Positions 17,684 to 26,316 of a DNA stretch of 64,000 nt are shown here, one piece after another (the first letter of the stretch is position 1; each line of letters opens with the position of its first letter). The stretch comes from Treponema bryantii NK4A124 (lineage in GTDB: Bacteria > Spirochaetota > Spirochaetia > Treponematales > Treponemataceae): positions 124,001-188,000 of the forward strand of contig NZ_ATWV01000003.1 in the NCBI RefSeq assembly GCF_000421345.1. Direction: 5' to 3'. Below the pieces are notes generated by a model that saw only the letters and a list, made by a program, of their open reading frames with translations, made no database searches and was not told the DNA's origin. The position numbers and the translations under genes are program-made.

Positions 17684-19168
17684 ATGGATATAAATAAGTT
17701 TAAGGAATATTTGACTAAAAAGTTCCCTCATACCTCATCTTTTACTTCTGGTTTTATTCTCTTTCTTGTAGATATTTGTGTGCTGATGTTCTGTATTGGT
17801 TTAGGTTTCTTTATTGTAAACATCTTCTTTAAACACGATATTAACTTTAAATCATTCATTAACTATTCTATTTATCTTCCTATAATTGTTATTATTTTCG
17901 GCTGTATTGGTCTTTACCCTGGAATTATGATTCCTCATACCGAGGAAGTTAAGAAATTTTCTGCTGCTACATTCTTTTCTTTTGTAGCAATTGGTCTTAC
18001 AGTCTTTATTCCAAATGGTGATACTCCTATTTCTAATTATATTATTAAAGATAGTAATGATTATGCAATTTTTATAGCCTTTTTAATCGCCTTTATTTTC
18101 GCAACTTTCCTTTTACCAAGTTTCAGAGAATTTACCAAGCATTGTATAAGTCATAAAAGATGGTGGGGTGTTCCTGCCGTAATTTACTGTACAGACAGCA
18201 GTGCAGACTTCATTATTAAAAGACTTCTTGAAAATCCATATCTTGGATACAGACCTGCAGTTATTATTGATTCTTCCCTCCCCCTGCCAAAAGAGGGCGA
18301 AGCGACTGTATGTAATAACTATTATGAAGACATACCGATTTTTCCTGAAACTAATGAAATTCTTAAGGCAATTAAAGAATTTAATATAAAAACTGCAATC
18401 ATGTCTGATTATCACGGGGACTTTTCACAGGTAATGACATCCTACCGTTATACAATGACAGTCTCAAAAAGACAGAATTCATTCACTTGTGACCAGCATA
18501 TTAAAGATATTGCAGGAATTATAGGTTTCTCTTCTACTCATAACCTTACATTTAAGAGCAACCTTTTCTTAAAAAGATGTATTGATATTTTTGTAATTCT
18601 TCTTTTCTCTCCTGTAATTTTGCCTGTTTTCATTCTTCTTATGTTCCTTACAAAAATCACTTCAAAGGGACCAATTTTCTATGGTCATAAAAGAGTTGGC
18701 CAGTATGGAAAAGAAATAAAATGCTGGAAATTCCGTTCCATGTGCATAAATGCAGACAAAATGCTGGATGAAATACTTGCAAATAATCCTCAGATGCGGG
18801 AAGAATGGGAAAAAGAAAGAAAATTCCAGAATGATCCTAGAGTAACAAAATTTGGAAAGTTCTTAAGAAAAACAAGTCTTGATGAACTTCCTCAGCTTAT
18901 TAATATTCTTTTAGGCCAGATGAGTTTTGTTGGCCCTCGTCCTGTTACAGAACCTGAACTCGCACGTTACGGAGAATTCAAAGATTATGTACTTTCTGTA
19001 ACACCAGGTCTTTCGGGCATGTGGCAGACTTCCGGCCGCTCAGATACAGAATATGAGGAAAGAATTGCCCTCGATTTGTACTATATTCAAAACTGGTCAA
19101 TCTGGCTTGATATATGGATTCTTATAAAAACAGTTTATGTTGTTTTAAAAGGTAGAGGTGCATACTAA
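17684..19168 (+). CDS. undecaprenyl-phosphate sugar phosphotransferase (WbaP-type)
   Basis: 494 residues. Residues 20-150 hold four to five hydrophobic spans. A soluble CoA-binding-like middle part follows. The C-terminal catalytic half begins FLKRCIDIFVILLFSPVILP and contains KGPIFYGHKRVGQYGKEIKCW, KFRSM, DPRVTKFGKFLRKTSLDELP, QLINILLGQMSFVGPRP and PGLSGMWQTSGRSD, the full signature of bacterial polyprenyl glycosyl-1-phosphate transferases. The membrane enzyme transfers a hexose-1-phosphate from its UDP donor to undecaprenyl phosphate, the first step of glycan assembly. Five-span architecture matches WbaP rather than the short PglC form. The sugar (galactose, glucose or other) cannot be read from sequence. 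Confidence 0.9.
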   Translation: MDINKFKEYLTKKFPHTSSFTSGFILFLVDICVLMFCIGLGFFIVNIFFKHDINFKSFINYSIYLPIIVIIFGCIGLYPGIMIPHTEEVKKFSAATFFSFVAIGLTVFIPNGDTPISNYIIKDSNDYAIFIAFLIAFIFATFLLPSFREFTKHCISHKRWWGVPAVIYCTDSSADFIIKRLLENPYLGYRPAVIIDSSLPLPKEGEATVCNNYYEDIPIFPETNEILKAIKEFNIKTAIMSDYHGDFSQVMTSYRYTMTVSKRQNSFTCDQHIKDIAGIIGFSSTHNLTFKSNLFLKRCIDIFVILLFSPVILPVFILLMFLTKITSKGPIFYGHKRVGQYGKEIKCWKFRSMCINADKMLDEILANNPQMREEWEKERKFQNDPRVTKFGKFLRKTSLDELPQLINILLGQMSFVGPRPVTEPELARYGEFKDYVLSVTPGLSGMWQTSGRSDTEYEERIALDLYYIQNWSIWLDIWILIKTVYVVLKGRGAY

Positions 19169-20763
19169 TGAAAAAAAACGCGGTTCTTGCCCTGCTTATT
19201 CTTATTCTTACAACTTCCGCAGCTTATGCACAAAAGTTTCAGATCGAGGATGTTATTTATAACATTGAAGGATGCGGCTCTGCCATATTCGGCAGAACAC
19301 AAGATTACAGTCTCTCAAGAGAAGTTCCGGTAAATACAAGTAAAGTTTTTGAAACTGAAGAAGAATTTAACTTTTATCTTGAAGATTATAAAAAGAAACT
19401 GACAAACTTAAGGGCTTTTGAATCCATTCAGATAGAAACTGAACCTCTCATTACAGAAGAAACTTCTGATGAAAATGAAGATTCTGAGCAGATTAACAAA
19501 GTTTATCTTAAAGTTTACGTAAAAGACTCATTTCATCTTTTTGCAATTCCAGGTCCAAAATATGACTCAAACTCAGGTCTTACCTTAAAGCTTAAAATTA
19601 TTGATTCAAATTTCCTTGGTTCACTCAGTTCACTTTCCACAGATATCTTTTTTGTACTTCCTACATCAGAGTCAGACAATGCACACTCAGAAGTAGGTTT
19701 TAATATTGATATAGATTATCCATTCAAAGCCGGTATTTTCGATGCATTATGGATGAACGATTTCGAGTTTTCTTTTACTTTTGGTAACGATATGCCTGAG
19801 TGGGACTTAGGAACCGGTATTCGCTTTACCCTTCCTTTTGAAAAATGTTCCCTTGTTCTTGAAACAAACCAGAAATTTGTAAATGATTTTGAATTCAAGG
19901 AATTTGATGATAATCTTTACTTTGTAAATGATGTCCGTTTCTCAGTTCCTGTTACTCTTGCAGAAGTTAAATATTTTGGAAAACTTATATATACTCCTTA
20001 CATAATTCCAGAAGTTAACTGGGATCTTGACGGTATATCAAAAGATAACTCAGAACTTTCAAGCCCTATATTAACAGCCGGACATAAGTTTGAGTTCGGT
20101 CGTTACGACTGGTATGATAATTTAAGAACAGGCTTTTCGTTCTTAATTGATAATTATTACTCTTATAACTTTCAGAGAAATAAATTCTATCCTGTAGCAG
20201 AATTGAATGCTCAGGTTCACAAGAGTTTTACTTTATTTGAAGATTCAAACTTTTTCCGCTGCTTTGGCATTTCAGCAGACTTACATTCATTTACCTATTT
20301 TATAGATCCAAGGAAAGATCCTTATATTGCTAATGATGGTAAAAAAATTGGAGAATACTTAAGAGGTATCAGAGATAAACAGTATTATGAAGGAAGTAAT
20401 GTACTGTCTGTAAAACCTACAAGTGCCATTGTTTTAAACCTGGATATGCCGATTCACATATTCAGAACAAACTTTACAAAATCATTTCTCAGATATCTGA
20501 ACTTTGATTTCCAGCTTTCTCCATTTATCGATATTGCCCTTTGTTATAATAAAGTTACAGAGAGTTTTTTTGATTTGAAAGATGGATTTTATACTGCCGG
20601 ATTAGAAGCAATTGTATATCCGTTAAAATGGAGCGGAATTACAGTAAGAGGAAGCATTGGTGTTGATGTTGGCCGTAAGTTCCTTGCATCCCGCCTTAAT
20701 ACAGACTGGCGGGAAGATGTATCAGCACTTGAATTCTCTTTTGGCTTTGGACTTCACTATTAA
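19168..20763 (+). CDS. outer-membrane protein with a POTRA-like N-terminus
   Basis: 531 residues, starting within the stop codon of the wbaP-like gene (TAATG). Signal peptide MKKNAVLALLILILTTSAAYA. Residues 22-120 (KFQIEDVIYNIEGCG ... LTNLRAFESIQIETEP ... KVYLKVYVKDS) have the beta-alpha-alpha-beta-beta look of a POTRA repeat as in BamA/TamA. The remaining 400 residues alternate as a barrel and end EFSFGFGLHY with an aromatic last residue. A BamA/TamA-superfamily-like assembly or transport pore is therefore suggested. Only one POTRA-like unit is seen, much smaller than BamA, so it is not the main assembly factor. Coupling to wbaP hints at polymer or protein export. Confidence 0.5.
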   Translation: MKKNAVLALLILILTTSAAYAQKFQIEDVIYNIEGCGSAIFGRTQDYSLSREVPVNTSKVFETEEEFNFYLEDYKKKLTNLRAFESIQIETEPLITEETSDENEDSEQINKVYLKVYVKDSFHLFAIPGPKYDSNSGLTLKLKIIDSNFLGSLSSLSTDIFFVLPTSESDNAHSEVGFNIDIDYPFKAGIFDALWMNDFEFSFTFGNDMPEWDLGTGIRFTLPFEKCSLVLETNQKFVNDFEFKEFDDNLYFVNDVRFSVPVTLAEVKYFGKLIYTPYIIPEVNWDLDGISKDNSELSSPILTAGHKFEFGRYDWYDNLRTGFSFLIDNYYSYNFQRNKFYPVAELNAQVHKSFTLFEDSNFFRCFGISADLHSFTYFIDPRKDPYIANDGKKIGEYLRGIRDKQYYEGSNVLSVKPTSAIVLNLDMPIHIFRTNFTKSFLRYLNFDFQLSPFIDIALCYNKVTESFFDLKDGFYTAGLEAIVYPLKWSGITVRGSIGVDVGRKFLASRLNTDWREDVSALEFSFGFGLHY

Positions 20764-20766
20764 ATC

Positions 20767-21858
20767 TTACAAGTTTTCAAGCTGAAGAACAGCATCGCGC
20801 TGCCAGTATACTTCTGGTGTGAATCTTGCAATAACTTTTAACAGTTCTTTTGAAAATTCTGTATAACCGCATTCGGTTGAATATGCTGCAAGAATATTAA
20901 AGCTTTTCCAGGCAGAATTACGGCTTCCCCATTCAATAATATCATCGTAAAAAGAGGCTTCCTGCATAAAACCTTCGAGATTTTCATATTCATAAACAGA
21001 GTTTCTTGAATAAAGAATTTCTATAATTCTTGAAAAAGAAGTAATTGCTGCAAGACAGGCAAAATCAAGAGCTTTATCAAGTTTCCCTTCATTATGATAA
21101 TATTCTGCCAGCTGATTATAGGCATTTATACAGTTATAAGAATCTGCACGATAGAGGTTGAAGAATTTTTCCATTGAATCTTTTTTATTTGATGCAATAG
21201 TTCCCTTCATTGAACGTTTTAAGGCAGTGTCATGATAATTTTTATCTTCTGTAAGAATATTCAAAAGCCGGGTTTCCATTTTAGGAAGATCACCTTCCAG
21301 ACGGCTTATATCCGCCAGCATGTAAAGGATTTCGTATTTTTCATCAGGTATATCAAGAACATCAGATCGCTCAAGAGCCATCATGTAATATTCTTCTGCA
21401 TAGGTATACTCACCTTCTAATTTGTAGATATCGCCGATTATTTTGTGAGCTTCCGGAAAATCTTTTGAATCTTCAAGATATTCAAGAAGCTTTGTAATTG
21501 AATTGTCAAAATAATCTTTTCCCTTTTTCTTAATATAATATTCGATTATACCAGCTGTTTCGTATTCTTTTCTGTTATTAAGTACGTTTAGAACAGGATC
21601 CAGATGGTCCCCTGCTGCCTGCACTCTTTTTGCAGAAAGTGAGTTTTTTAATTTATTTATCTGATTTTCAATACGCTGTTTTCTGTATAGAATTGCATCT
21701 TCAGAATACTTTAATGCCTTACCATAATCCTGGGCATCCATAGCTTCTATGGCCATGCGGTAAGCTTCTACACTTTCGTCCAATTTTGCTTTTTTATCTG
21801 CAGCAGAGAGTGTAAAACAAATTCCAGCAAGTATAAAAAATAAGACAGTCTTTTTCAT
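20767..21858 (-). CDS. exported TPR-repeat protein
   Basis: 363 residues with a signal peptide (MKKTVLFFILAGICFTLSAA). Residues 25-70 and 120-210 show TPR-like helical pairs, for example AIEAMDAQDYGKALKYSEDA, and IIGDIYKLEGEYTYAEEYYM near residue 142 followed by MALERSD. TPR proteins are scaffolds for protein-protein contacts; here in the periplasm or outer membrane. Its ATG overlaps the ispG stop (ATGA), so it is translated from the ispG message. It converges on the gene at 19168 with a 3-base gap. No enzymatic motif is seen and the partner is unknown. Confidence 0.7.
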   Translation of the reverse strand: MKKTVLFFILAGICFTLSAADKKAKLDESVEAYRMAIEAMDAQDYGKALKYSEDAILYRKQRIENQINKLKNSLSAKRVQAAGDHLDPVLNVLNNRKEYETAGIIEYYIKKKGKDYFDNSITKLLEYLEDSKDFPEAHKIIGDIYKLEGEYTYAEEYYMMALERSDVLDIPDEKYEILYMLADISRLEGDLPKMETRLLNILTEDKNYHDTALKRSMKGTIASNKKDSMEKFFNLYRADSYNCINAYNQLAEYYHNEGKLDKALDFACLAAITSFSRIIEILYSRNSVYEYENLEGFMQEASFYDDIIEWGSRNSAWKSFNILAAYSTECGYTEFSKELLKVIARFTPEVYWQRDAVLQLENL

Positions 21859-22943
21859 AAAGAATTCAATTCCTCTTCAAATACTTTATCGGCATCTTTT
21901 GCGTCTATCGTGCGTACTATTTTGCCTTTTTTGAAGATAATTGCTTTATCGTTTGTACCTGCAATTCCAAGATCTGCGTGACGGCCTTCGCCTGGACCAT
22001 TTACAACACAGCCCATAACTGCCACTGTTATATCTTTATCCATTGCAAGAAGTCGGTTCTGCCAGCGGTCTACAAAGGCATGAACATCAAAGCCAATACG
22101 ACCGCAGCGAGGGCAGCTTACAAGTTTTACGCCTCCAGCTCTCTTACCGCATTCTTTAAGAATATTGATTCCGGCTACAACTTCGTTTTCTGGAGATGAT
22201 GAAAGGCTTACACGAATAGTATCTCCTATTCCCTGATTGAGAAGAGTTGAAAAAGCTATGCTTGATTTTACAATACCACCGATGAGTGGACCTGCTTCTG
22301 TAACCCCAAGATGCAGGGGATTATTATATTTTTCTGCATAAAACTTATTACACTGTATAGTTTCGTTAACATCCGAAGACTTCATACTAACTACATACTG
22401 ATCAAACTTGAGATCTTCAAAAATGGCAGCTTCGCGTGCAGAAGTTTCACAGAGGCCCTGAGCACGACTGATTTGCCCGGCAGCAATCTGTTCCTGTAAG
22501 TCTTTAGGAAGAGAGCCACTGTTAATTCCAATGCGGATTGCAACTCCGTTTTCACGACAGGCTTCAACTACAGTTCGGGTATTTTCCACAGAACCTATGT
22601 TTCCCGGATTGATACGGATAGCAGCAACGTTACCCTTAAGGCATTCAAGTGCAAGCTTATAATCAAAGTGAATATCTGCAACAAGAGGCATAGAAGTTCG
22701 CTCAGCAAGCAGGCAGAGCCCCTGAGCACTCGCCACATCCGGTACCGCAAAGCGCACAATGTCACAGCCAATCATGCTAAGATCATTGAGTTCGCGTAAA
22801 ATCCTGTCCAGCTTTTCATTATCCGTGGCGAGGTCAGTTATCCCTTCCTTCCACATAGTCTGAACAGAAACAGGTGCTCCACCACCAATCGCAATACGTT
22901 TAGTTACACCCTTTCCGCCAAGATAAACAGTTTTTGTAGTCAT
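21855..22943 (-). CDS. ispG: 4-hydroxy-3-methylbut-2-enyl diphosphate synthase (flavodoxin-type)
   Basis: 362 residues from the ATG at 22943; the TTG two codons upstream is unlikely. IspG (GcpE) is the iron-sulfur enzyme of the non-mevalonate isoprenoid pathway, converting MEcPP to HMBPP. MTTKTVYLGGKGVTKRIAIG followed by GGAPVSVQTMWK is the TIM-barrel opening. The C-terminal domain has LVSCPRCGRIGFDVHAF and VMGCVVNGPGEGRHADLGIAG, giving the three cluster-binding cysteines (CxxC plus C-VNGPGE). Length is normal for the two-domain bacterial form. It supplies undecaprenyl phosphate used by the WbaP system, although this is general metabolism. No clear ribosome-binding site is seen. A long hairpin lies upstream, between it and atpK. 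Confidence 0.95.
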   Translation of the reverse strand: MTTKTVYLGGKGVTKRIAIGGGAPVSVQTMWKEGITDLATDNEKLDRILRELNDLSMIGCDIVRFAVPDVASAQGLCLLAERTSMPLVADIHFDYKLALECLKGNVAAIRINPGNIGSVENTRTVVEACRENGVAIRIGINSGSLPKDLQEQIAAGQISRAQGLCETSAREAAIFEDLKFDQYVVSMKSSDVNETIQCNKFYAEKYNNPLHLGVTEAGPLIGGIVKSSIAFSTLLNQGIGDTIRVSLSSSPENEVVAGINILKECGKRAGGVKLVSCPRCGRIGFDVHAFVDRWQNRLLAMDKDITVAVMGCVVNGPGEGRHADLGIAGTNDKAIIFKKGKIVRTIDAKDADKVFEEELNSL

Positions 22944-22985
22944 ATGCAAAGTATATCACTTATAATCAATTAAATCACTTCTAAA

Positions 22986-23130
22986 AACAAAAAAACTGCG
23001 GGTCCCAGCGACGGCAAAATCGAATAAGGAATCCACCAGGGTCCCCATAAAAATCTCGCTACGCTTGATTTTTATATACCCTGGGTCCTCCTTATTCGTT
23101 TTGCCTGCGTCCCACAGTTTTTTATTTTTA
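22986..23130. repeat. long imperfect inverted repeat
   Basis: The left arm, about 22986-23054, runs from an A-rich start through ACTGCGGGTCCCAGCG, CGAATAAGGA and CAGGGTCCCC to ATAAAAATC. The right arm, about 23068-23130, is its imperfect reverse complement (GATTTTTATATACCCTGGGT, CCTTATTCG, GCCTGCGTCCCACAGTTTTTT). The loop is about 13 bases. Read in either direction the structure ends in a T-rich run, so it could serve as a terminator for atpK, but it is much longer than a normal terminator and more like a mobile or repetitive palindromic element. Confidence 0.75.
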
Positions 23131-23162
23131 GAACAATTTCTGTAAAATATTAAGTGTATTAC

Positions 23163-23600
23163 TTATGCAATCATTGAGAATACCATTGCAAACAAAGCAA
23201 CAGATTCACAAAGACCGACTACCATAATGTACTGTGCGAAACCTTTACCAGTTTCTCCGAGAGCATCTGAACCTGCAGCACCAGCTTTACCCTGTGCAAT
23301 TGCAGAGAAACACATTGCAAGACCTGAAGCGATACCAAGACCAAGTGCTGTACCAGGTTTCATATCTCCATTTGTAAATTTTGGAACAAGGGTAACCTTC
23401 ATAAGAAGGAAACCATAGATTGTCTGTGTCAAAGGAGCACCGGCAAATACTGTTAAAATAAATGGAGCAGGTTTATTATTAATATAACAACGTTTCCATG
23501 CTCCGATTGCTCCCTGTCCGGCAATTCCAATACCAATTGCTGAACCAATAGCAGCAATACCCATACAAATAGCAGCACCAATGTAACCCCAAATTTCCAT
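23163..23600 (-). CDS. atpK: V-type ATP synthase subunit K (c-ring)
   Basis: 145 residues; AAGGAGAA ribosome-binding site. Four hydrophobic helices arranged as two related hairpins (for example AAICMGIAAIGSAIGIGIAG in the first and GTALGLGIASGLAMCFSAIA in the second), the duplicated proteolipid of V/A-type ATPases. The ion-binding glutamate is in the last helix (VVGLCESVALFAMVF). APLTQTIYGFLL at the end of the second helix has a T-Q pair resembling the Na+ ligands of Enterococcus NtpK, so sodium coupling is possible. The subunit forms the rotor ring in the inner membrane. It is the last gene of the operon, separated from subunit I by 119 bases carrying a twin-hairpin repeat. Confidence 0.92.
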   Translation of the reverse strand: MEIWGYIGAAICMGIAAIGSAIGIGIAGQGAIGAWKRCYINNKPAPFILTVFAGAPLTQTIYGFLLMKVTLVPKFTNGDMKPGTALGLGIASGLAMCFSAIAQGKAGAAGSDALGETGKGFAQYIMVVGLCESVALFAMVFSMIA

Positions 23601-23646
23601 AATTATTCTCCTTATATAAACCGATTCAACGGTTATTTAATTATTT

Positions 23647-23707
23647 GTCATGCTGAACTTGTTTCAGCATCTTTTAAGCATAGATCCTGAAACAAGTTCA
23701 GGATGAC
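23647..23707. repeat. twin-hairpin repeat, copy 1
   Basis: GTC-ATGCTGAA-CTTGT-TTCAGCAT-CT, a 9-base centre, then AG-ATCCTGAA-ACAAG-TTCAGGAT-GAC. Each half is a hairpin with 8-base arms and a CTTGW loop (reverse complement in the second half), and the halves are inverted to each other. The two halves differ only at one base pair of the stem (G-C versus C-G), changed on both sides. It lies between atpI and atpK. Confidence 0.85.
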
Positions 23708-23719
23708 GTCTATGCCTTA

Positions 23720-25687
23720 TTACTTATTACGATCAGCAAACGGCTGATACTTTTTTCCGCTCCAGCTCATACCTATGTGTGTACAGAATTCCAATGTATT
23801 CAATCGTACACCATGTACAATTACTGAAAGCACGTTCAGGATCATATTCAGACCATGTCCAAATACGAGAAGAACAATAACTAATATAAACATTATTGCA
23901 TGTCCAATAATATTTCCTGCACCAATTCCAAATATTTGTTCTGATAATTGATTTACAGTACCTGAAATAGCTGCACCTGCTAATCCAACAGCCCAAAGAC
24001 GGATGTAAGAAACAATATCACTGAATACATTTACAACACCAAGAAGTACAGAAATGATATTTTTGCAGCTTTCCAATATTGAAGCAATAATACTTCCTTC
24101 GTAATTTGAAAAGGCAAAACTCATTGCAAAACCTATTGCGATTAAAGAGATTTCTATTAATCCAACAGGAACTGTTCCAATATAACCAGTCATTACAAAT
24201 ACTTTATCATTTACAACCATTGAAAGAACGATCCAGAACATTCCAATAAGTTGTAACATAGAACCTAAATCTCCTAATACCTTAAGTCCTTTTCTTTCCT
24301 TAATATTTCTTATGGCAGCTTTTATATGCGCTACATTAAGTTGTATTAAAGCAAGTGAGAAACAGAATATCTGAAGATTTTGATCTTTCGTAAGTCCTAC
24401 AGCTTTACCATTTACTACACTTACCCAAGGAACTTTCCAAAGAGTATCTTCGTAAGCACTTGAAATATAAGGAATAGAAAGGTTTACAAGCCATTCAGGC
24501 AGCATATCAGCCGGGATTCCAAACCAGGTACAGGTTACGGCACCCCAAACGACGGTTGCCAGAGAAACAAGCAGGAAGAGTCCGAAGGCTGCAGGTATCT
24601 TCTTTCCGGAAAGCTTAGTTTTAATCATCAGGAAAAGAATTAATACTGCAACAAGAGCACCGTATCCGCCGTCTCCAAAAATCATTGCAAAGAAGATTGT
24701 AAAGAACAAAAGGAACCAGCCCGAGATATCAAATTCATGATAGCCGGGAACAGTACCCAGGAAGTCTGTAAGCGGATAAATCAAGCTTACAAGCTTATTG
24801 TTCTTAAGTTTTGTCGGAACCTCTGTATCTTCGTCCTCTGGGTCTGCATAAGCAAGAGCCCATTCGTTGGCAGAACAGCAGCGCTTAAAATCTTCCATAT
24901 CTGCAACTGGAACATAGCCTGTAAGCCATGCAAGGTCGTTTTCACTTCCTTCTTTATCACAGCCCATACCGCTATTGATATTTTCAAATTCAATGTCGCT
25001 TTCCAAAGCCTTTTTATAGGCAGAAATTGCAGGAACGTATTTTGCATTCTCTACATAGAAAGCCTGAATCTGATCCAGTTCTTTTTCATCCGCAAGAATT
25101 TCTTTCTGAAGAAGCTTTGTAGAAATACGTGGTAATGGTACTTCAAAGGCTTCCGGCAGAAGTTTTTCCGGACGACCTTCCCCGCCGTTTACAATTAAGA
25201 AACGAACAGTTTTCTTGTCGTTATTAACAAGAATTGTTTCCAGGTCAGGATCAATGAGGCTGTATTTTTCCGCATTGATTTCGTAAAGTTTAAGTGCAAT
25301 GCCTTTTTCTGCAAGGAAGTCTAAATCTTCATTACTAACATCACCCCAGGCCGCAAAACGGTCGAGTTCTGTAGTATCTGCAGAAATTTCTTCCATAAGC
25401 TGCTTTTTACGTTCTGATTTAGCAACAACTTCTTTACAAAGCTCGATTACCTTTTCATCAGAAAGCTTAGGTTCTGTACCCTTCTTCTGCTTTGGAAGTT
25501 TTATTTCACCGAGAATTGACTCGGTAAGCATTGCATTATTTGAATATTCCTTAAAAGCCGTAAGTTTTTCGCTTGCACCGTCTATTTTTTCAAGATGTAC
25601 AAGACCAATCTTTCTCAGCGCTTTAAGAGCCTCTTCTTTTTCCTTATTGAGAAGGACTACAGAGACTTTTTTCATTGGTTCAATCAT
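23720..25687 (-). CDS. atpI: V-type ATP synthase subunit I (a-type stator)
   Basis: 655 residues. Residues 1-320 are soluble and partly coiled-coil, starting MIEPMKKVSVVLLNKEKEEA followed by LKALRKIGLVHLEKIDG, the usual subunit I opening. From about residue 330 there are seven to eight membrane spans, including FFAMIFGDGGYGAL, and SDIVSYIRLWAVGLAGAAIS near residue 565, which carries the conserved half-channel arginine. The protein is the membrane stator that conducts ions to the K ring. Its start overlaps the atpD stop (ATGA). Length matches the family. Confidence 0.95.
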   Translation of the reverse strand: MIEPMKKVSVVLLNKEKEEALKALRKIGLVHLEKIDGASEKLTAFKEYSNNAMLTESILGEIKLPKQKKGTEPKLSDEKVIELCKEVVAKSERKKQLMEEISADTTELDRFAAWGDVSNEDLDFLAEKGIALKLYEINAEKYSLIDPDLETILVNNDKKTVRFLIVNGGEGRPEKLLPEAFEVPLPRISTKLLQKEILADEKELDQIQAFYVENAKYVPAISAYKKALESDIEFENINSGMGCDKEGSENDLAWLTGYVPVADMEDFKRCCSANEWALAYADPEDEDTEVPTKLKNNKLVSLIYPLTDFLGTVPGYHEFDISGWFLLFFTIFFAMIFGDGGYGALVAVLILFLMIKTKLSGKKIPAAFGLFLLVSLATVVWGAVTCTWFGIPADMLPEWLVNLSIPYISSAYEDTLWKVPWVSVVNGKAVGLTKDQNLQIFCFSLALIQLNVAHIKAAIRNIKERKGLKVLGDLGSMLQLIGMFWIVLSMVVNDKVFVMTGYIGTVPVGLIEISLIAIGFAMSFAFSNYEGSIIASILESCKNIISVLLGVVNVFSDIVSYIRLWAVGLAGAAISGTVNQLSEQIFGIGAGNIIGHAIMFILVIVLLVFGHGLNMILNVLSVIVHGVRLNTLEFCTHIGMSWSGKKYQPFADRNK

Positions 25688-26307
25688 TTGCCAGCCTCCT
25701 GTTCTTCATCAATTTTTGCCTGCAGCTTTTTCTTAGAAATCTTACTGCGTACTACGGCTGCAACCTGTTCATCACCAAGGTAAACTGTAATCTTTTTGAT
25801 GTTTGCCTTAGTTTCAGGAATCTTAACCTTTTCGAACAGATTTACACGCTGTGTTGTTGTGCGGAGTTCCTGACTGAGTAAGCGAACCTGCTCATCCAGA
25901 ACCTCTGCTTCAAGATCGAGTGACAGGGCCTTTTCCATTCGGTCTGCTGCCATATCAATCCACAGCGGAGTTTTATAAAGATCGTAGTCACCACGGCCAA
26001 AGTCTGCACCTTCATATACCGGAATTGTTACACCGGCAATGTTGCCTACACCCTTTTTGATGTTCTTTACAGTTACCATATCCGGAGTAAAGGCTTCTCG
26101 CTCACCGAATACGGAAATCCACTGTTCGAACTCTTTTTCAAGGGCTACGCGCTGGGCACGGACTTCTTTTGCCTTGGCATCTATAGTGCGGATTTCTGTC
26201 TGAAGCTGCTGTTTTTTGAGCATAAGGGTTGGAAGATAGCGCTTGTACATTTTAAGCGCATCTTTCTGTATCTTGAGCTCATTTTTTGTCAGCTTGATTT
26301 TTGCCAT
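25684..26307 (-). CDS. atpD: V-type ATP synthase subunit D (central shaft)
   Basis: 207 residues; AGGAG ribosome-binding site. Starts MAKIKLTKNELKIQKDALKM followed by YKRYLPTLMLKKQQLQ, the family N-terminal coiled coil (the typical form is LKxxLxxLxxxLPTLxLKKxQL). The C-terminal part LRTTTQRVNLFEKVKIPETK forms the second helix of the shaft. The middle loop (about 70-130) is of normal size. Subunit D is the rotating axle within the A3B3 ring. It lies 9 bases after atpB and overlaps atpI by 4 bases. Confidence 0.93.
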   Translation of the reverse strand: MAKIKLTKNELKIQKDALKMYKRYLPTLMLKKQQLQTEIRTIDAKAKEVRAQRVALEKEFEQWISVFGEREAFTPDMVTVKNIKKGVGNIAGVTIPVYEGADFGRGDYDLYKTPLWIDMAADRMEKALSLDLEAEVLDEQVRLLSQELRTTTQRVNLFEKVKIPETKANIKKITVYLGDEQVAAVVRSKISKKKLQAKIDEEQEAGK

Positions 26308-26316
26308 TCAGAACTC

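Noticed and set aside
23601-23719. Twin-hairpin copy 1 as a simple terminator of atpI
   Set aside because: There is no T-run after the hairpins, the next gene is the required subunit K on the same strand, and the same architecture recurs in other in-operon gaps.
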